Positions 33,156 to 36,144 of a DNA stretch of 36,144 nucleotides are shown one piece after another. The stretch comes from an uncultured Prevotellaceae bacterium (lineage in GTDB: Bacteria; Bacteroidota; Bacteroidia; Bacteroidales; Bacteroidaceae): NCBI GenBank assembly GCA_902799765.1, contig CADCBZ010000015.1, positions 1 through 36,144 on the forward strand, given 5' to 3'. Each line of letters starts with the position of its first letter. Positions within the stretch are counted from its first letter, which is position 1. A program made the translations under genes and the position numbers. Below the pieces are notes generated by a model. It worked only from the letters and a program-made list of their open reading frames with translations. It was not told the origin of the DNA and did no database searches.

Positions 33156-34567
33156 ATCATCAATTATACGGAAATCTGATCTTTGAACTTTCCAAGGAAG
33201 GTCGTAAGGGCTACTCGCTGCCGAAGAACCGCTTTGGTAATTACGAGGTGCCTGCTGAAATCTGTCGCAAGGAAGATGCGCAGCTGCCTGAGTGCGATGA
33301 ACTCACGGTGGTGCGCCACTACACGAACCTCTCTAATAATAACTTCGGTGTCGATACGGGCTTCTATCCCCTTGGCTCCTGCACGATGAAGTACAATCCC
33401 AAGATCAACGAAGAGATGGCTGCCCTGCCGCAGTTCCAGAACCTCCATCCTGAGCAGCCTGCCCATACGGTGATGGGTGCTGAGGCATTGGTTACCCTCT
33501 TGGAGAGGTCGCTCTGTGCCCTCACGGGGCTGGCTCACTTCACCTTCAAACCTTATGCAGGTGCCCATGGAGAACTGACGGGTCTGATGACCATCGACAA
33601 CTATCACCGTTCGCGTGGCGATCTGGCGCGTAAGAAAGTCATCGTACCTGACTCTGCCCATGGCACGAATCCCGCCTCGGCAGCAGTCTGCGGACTGGAG
33701 ATTGTCGAGGTGAAATCATTGGCGAACGGTCAGGTGGATTTCGAAGACTTGCAGCGTATCGTCGCTGATCAGGGCTCTGAGATTGCCGCCATAATGATGA
33801 CCAACCCTAACACCCTCGGTCTCTTCGAGACCCGTATCCCTGAGATTGCAGAGCTCATCCACAACTGCGGTGGTCTGATGTACTACGATGGTGCCAACCT
33901 CAATCCGATGCTGGGTGCCTGTCGCCCGGGTGACATGGGCTTCGATGTCATGCACATCAACCTGCATAAGACCTTCTCCACGCCTCATGGCGGAGGCGGT
34001 CCTGGCTCTGGTCCCGTCGGCGTGCGCGAAGGACTGCAAGCTTTCTTCCCCTGCGTATCGCCTTACCAGGGCAACTATGCCGTCATGATGCGTGCCTATG
34101 CCTACATCCTCTCCTTAGGTCGTGAAAATGTGAAGCTGGTCGGTCCTTTGGCCACGCTCAACGCCAACTACATCAAGGAGTCGTTGAAGGATGTCTATGA
34201 ACTGCCTATCGACACCACCTGCTGTCATGAGTTTGTGTTCGACGGTCTGAAGGATAAAACCACTGGTGTCACCACGATGGATGTCGCCAAGCGCCTGCTC
34301 GACTATGGCTATCATGCCCCCACGATCTACTTCCCGCTGCTCTTCCACGAGAGTCTGATGATTGAGCCTACGGAGAACGAGTCGAAAGAGACGCTCGATG
34401 GCTTCATTGCCGTGATGCGACAGATTGCCGAGGAAGCCAAGACCGATCCGGATCTGGTGAAGTCGGCACCTCACACCACGCCCATCGGACGTGTCGATGA
34501 TGTCCTCGCCGCCAAACATCCCGTCACGACTTATCGTCAGATGATTAAAGACATAGTAACAGATTAA
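33152..34567 (+). CDS. gcvPB: Glycine decarboxylase P protein, subunit 2 (beta, PLP-binding)
   Basis: A 471-residue subunit carrying the PLP Schiff-base lysine, Lys273, in HINLHKTFSTPHGGGGPGSG. Other landmarks are GFYPLGSCTMKYNPKINEEM, GLAHFTFKPYAGAHGELTGL, VPDSAHGTNPASAAVCG and MTNPNTLGLFE. YYDGANLNPMLGACRPGDMG and TTCCHEFVFDG follow. Length is normal. It is translationally coupled to gcvPA. The stop codon lies in the left arm of an inverted repeat that separates it from lpd. Confidence 0.97.
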   Translation: MNHQLYGNLIFELSKEGRKGYSLPKNRFGNYEVPAEICRKEDAQLPECDELTVVRHYTNLSNNNFGVDTGFYPLGSCTMKYNPKINEEMAALPQFQNLHPEQPAHTVMGAEALVTLLERSLCALTGLAHFTFKPYAGAHGELTGLMTIDNYHRSRGDLARKKVIVPDSAHGTNPASAAVCGLEIVEVKSLANGQVDFEDLQRIVADQGSEIAAIMMTNPNTLGLFETRIPEIAELIHNCGGLMYYDGANLNPMLGACRPGDMGFDVMHINLHKTFSTPHGGGGPGSGPVGVREGLQAFFPCVSPYQGNYAVMMRAYAYILSLGRENVKLVGPLATLNANYIKESLKDVYELPIDTTCCHEFVFDGLKDKTTGVTTMDVAKRLLDYGYHAPTIYFPLLFHESLMIEPTENESKETLDGFIAVMRQIAEEAKTDPDLVKSAPHTTPIGRVDDVLAAKHPVTTYRQMIKDIVTD

Positions 34568-34637
34568 CAAAATAGGTGCAACTGTTAAGTTATTTTGTTA
34601 CTGTGTCTTTAATATGTTATTCTGTCTTTAATATGTT
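34565..34637 (+). promoter_or_regulatory. Hairpin and direct repeats between gcvPB and lpd
   Basis: TAACAAAATA (34565-34574) and TATTTTGTTA (34591-34600) form a perfect 10-bp AT-rich stem with a 16-nt loop. TGTCTTTAATATGTT occurs twice right after it (34604-34618 and 34623-34637), the second copy ending 3 nt before the lpd ATG. This could tune lpd expression within the operon or mark mRNA processing. Confidence 0.6.
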
Positions 34638-34640
34638 CTT

Positions 34641-35819
34641 ATGACTAAGACTGATTTGATCATCATCGGCGCGGGGCCAGGCGGTTACCGCGCCGCTGAA
34701 TACGCCGCCAAACAAGGCCTGAAGGTCACGATCTTCGAGGGCTCGGAGGTGGGAGGCACCTGTCTCAATGTCGGCTGCATCCCCACGAAGACCTACGTCC
34801 ACAGCGCCACTTTCACTGAGGCCCACGAACGCATGGCCCAGGTCGTCCCGCAGTTGCGTAGTGGGGTAGAGACCATTCTCTCTCATCCCAACATCACGTT
34901 GGTAAGAGAGGTCGGTAAACTCGTTGATGCGCACACCGTCAATGAATTCACAGCCCCCAATATCATCATCGCCACAGGCTCTGAAACCAAATGGCTCCCC
35001 ATCAAGGGTAAGGAAGATCCCCGTGTGGTCGATTTCACAGGCCTCTTGAACCTCGACACCCTCCCCAAGCGCCTCGCCATCATCGGTGCAGGCGTCATCG
35101 GTATGGAGTTCGCCAGTGTGTTCCATCGCTTCGGCTCCGAGGTCACCGTCATCGAGTACCTGAAGGAGTGCCTGCCAGCCCTTGATAGCGACATCGCCAA
35201 ACGTCTGCGTAAATACTTGGAGAAGCAGGGCATCACCTTCAAGATGAAGACCGCCGTAGAAAACATCGCCGACATCGATGCCGACGTGATCCTGATGGCC
35301 ACAGGCCGCAAACCGCGTATGGAGGGCTATACAAATGTCGATGAGAATTTCCAGGTACGCGAAGGGCTTTACGCCATCGGCGACGTCAACGGTCGTCAGA
35401 TGCTCGCCCATGCCGCTGAGATGCAGGCTGTCCGTGCCGTCAACCATATTATCGGCAAGCAAGACAATATCCGCTTCGACATCATGCCCGCAGCCATCTT
35501 CACTGAACCCGAGGCTGCCTGTGTCGGCCCCACAGAGGATCAGCTCAAAGCGCAAGGCATTGCCTATACGTGCAAGAAATCCTTCTGGCGTGCCAACGGC
35601 AAGGCCCTCGCCATGAATTCCACGGAGGGTATGCTGAAGCTCTTCTGCGATGCTGATGGGGTGATTCTGGGTTGTCATGCCTATGGCGCCCATAGTGCCG
35701 ACATCGTTCAGGAGGTCTCAGTCCTGATGTGCAAGCACACCACGCTCAGCGAACTCGCCGACATGATCCACATCCATCCGACCCTCTCGGAGATCCTCAA
35801 ATCCGCCGCAGAGATCTGA
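34641..35819 (+). CDS. lpd: Dihydrolipoyl dehydrogenase (glycine cleavage L protein), compact form
   Basis: This 392-residue FAD enzyme reoxidises the dihydrolipoyl arm of GcvH using NAD+. It retains all key parts: the FAD motif LIIIGAGPGGYRAAEYA, the redox disulfide GGTCLNVGCIPTK (about residues 37-49), the NAD motif LAIIGAGVIGMEFAS, ATGRKP, AIGDVNGRQMLAHAA and the C-terminal catalytic HIHPTLSEI. It is 60-80 residues shorter than usual (450-475 aa). The missing stretches lie after the disulfide helix and between the NAD domain and the ATGRKP loop. The loss seems to trim loops rather than break the enzyme. It closes the operon and is followed by a terminator. Confidence 0.93.
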   Translation: MTKTDLIIIGAGPGGYRAAEYAAKQGLKVTIFEGSEVGGTCLNVGCIPTKTYVHSATFTEAHERMAQVVPQLRSGVETILSHPNITLVREVGKLVDAHTVNEFTAPNIIIATGSETKWLPIKGKEDPRVVDFTGLLNLDTLPKRLAIIGAGVIGMEFASVFHRFGSEVTVIEYLKECLPALDSDIAKRLRKYLEKQGITFKMKTAVENIADIDADVILMATGRKPRMEGYTNVDENFQVREGLYAIGDVNGRQMLAHAAEMQAVRAVNHIIGKQDNIRFDIMPAAIFTEPEAACVGPTEDQLKAQGIAYTCKKSFWRANGKALAMNSTEGMLKLFCDADGVILGCHAYGAHSADIVQEVSVLMCKHTTLSELADMIHIHPTLSEILKSAAEI

Positions 35820-35898
35820 ACGACACCGACATCACATCGAAACTAACCAAGGAATAGTAAAAATAATAATATTTTACACTAGAATTGGTGTCTATAGC

Positions 35899-35926
35899 CC
35901 CTCAGGCCGTCCGCCTGAGGGTTTTT
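35899..35926 (+). terminator. Rho-independent terminator of the glycine-cleavage operon
   Basis: CCCTCAGGC (35899-35907) and GCCTGAGGG (35913-35921) form a 9-bp stem with a 5-nt loop, followed by TTTTT. It lies about 80 nt past the lpd stop. Confidence 0.92.
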
Positions 35927-35934
35927 GATAGTCT

Positions 35935-35969
35935 GCCCAAGCCTTTCTTCCCGTCCGCCTTGGGCGGAC
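35935..35969. other. Second hairpin cluster after the terminator
   Basis: GTCCGC (35953-35958) pairs with GCGGAC (35964-35969), and GCCCAAG (35935-35941) can alternatively pair with CTTGGGC (35959-35965). The word CGTCCGCCT is shared with the terminator loop at 35908. There is no T-run, so its role is unclear. The rest of 35970-36083 has no gene. Confidence 0.5.
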
Positions 35970-36014
35970 TCCGAGAGCCCTATTACCCTTGAAAACAAAC
36001 AGAACGTGACAAAC

Positions 36015-36038
36015 TGTCTCGGCCTGAAATAGGTTGAC
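36015..36038. mobile_element. Possible left end of an insertion sequence
   Basis: The sequence starting TGTCTCGGCCTGAAATAGG and continuing TTGAC has the look of IS3-type terminal repeats (TG...CTG-CC..AAA..GTTGAC). It sits 46 nt before a short ORF start, as expected for an IS left end. The right end is outside the window, so this cannot be confirmed here. Confidence 0.35.
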
Positions 36039-36083
36039 TTCCACTAAGCCTTAAATGTTAAATAATTAAATTCATTTAAGATT

Positions 36084-36144
36084 ATGGGAAAACAAAAATT
36101 CAGTCGCGGTTTGAAACGCAGTATTTGCATTGAGTACATGCAAA
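36084..36144 (+). CDS. Start of an ORF cut by the window edge (possible transposase OrfA)
   Basis: Twenty codons are visible: MGKQKFSRGLKRSICIEYMQ. The basic start with KFSRxLKxSICxEYM resembles the opening of transposase OrfA (HTH) proteins, and an IS-end-like sequence lies just upstream. This is too little for a firm call. Confidence 0.4.
   Translation, partial: MGKQKFSRGLKRSICIEYMQ

Noticed and set aside
34617-35693. A 358-codon minus-strand open frame opposite lpd
   Set aside because: It is fully antisense to a convincing dehydrogenase, and its sequence shows no family features.

Overview
The window looks like Bacteroidales DNA, most likely a Prevotella/Segatella-type genome. The reasons are Bacteroidetes-style promoters (TTTG, about 19-20 nt, TAnnTTTG) in front of many genes, few recognisable Shine-Dalgarno sequences, a split glycine decarboxylase (gcvPA/gcvPB), a Bacteroidales alpha-glucan phosphorylase end, DUF6722, an HU-like protein with an extra C-terminal winged helix, and lipoprotein signal peptides typical of the phylum. 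Base composition is moderate.

Layout. (1) 2-199 is the 3' end of an alpha-glucan phosphorylase. (2) 309-6036 is a complete tripartite RND efflux operon (adaptor, inner-membrane pump, outer-membrane factor). (3) 6055-13886, starting only 18 nt later on the same strand, is an unusual cassette: a very large VgrG-like spike protein, a beta-helical repeat protein, a protein that aligns along its length with ribosome recycling factor, two different Hcp/TssD-like tube proteins and a STAS-domain protein. No sheath, baseplate, membrane-complex or ClpV gene is present, so this is an orphan type VI-like (contractile-injection) module. An alpha/beta hydrolase (13899-15041) follows in the same run. (4) 15045-18724 holds secreted carbohydrate-active proteins: a GH53 endo-galactanase on the minus strand, divergent from an SGNH esterase and a shortened GH2-like protein. 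(5) 18721-20687 (minus strand) holds an HU-like DNA-binding protein preceded by a 21-bp repeat array with dyad symmetry, and a wHTH regulator/membrane-protein pair. (6) 20688-21855 is a mostly noncoding stretch followed by a three-member small-ORF operon including DUF6722, a hairpin and tRNA-Lys. (7) 21921-24743 holds an AI-2E-family transporter divergent from rsmI and a coiled-coil lipoprotein, ending in a strong terminator. (8) 24751-29452 (minus strand) is a dxs-trkA-trkH operon with overlapping genes. (9) 29593-35819 is a complete glycine-cleavage operon with its own lipoate ligase (lplA-gcvT-gcvH-gcvPA-gcvPB-lpd), closed by a terminator. (10) The window ends inside a short ORF that may begin an insertion sequence.

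How the parts work together. The glycine-cleavage genes form a self-contained unit: the ligase can lipoylate GcvH, on which the P, T and L proteins act. The TrkA/TrkH pair makes a gated potassium uptake system. The galactanase and esterase fit breakdown of plant galactan side chains. The most interesting part is the VgrG/RRF-like/double-Hcp/STAS cassette, which combines injection-machine tip and tube parts with two proteins of normally cytosolic fold. It may be a delivery module with unusual cargo or an uncharacterised variant system. All function statements are inferred from sequence reading, without database searches.
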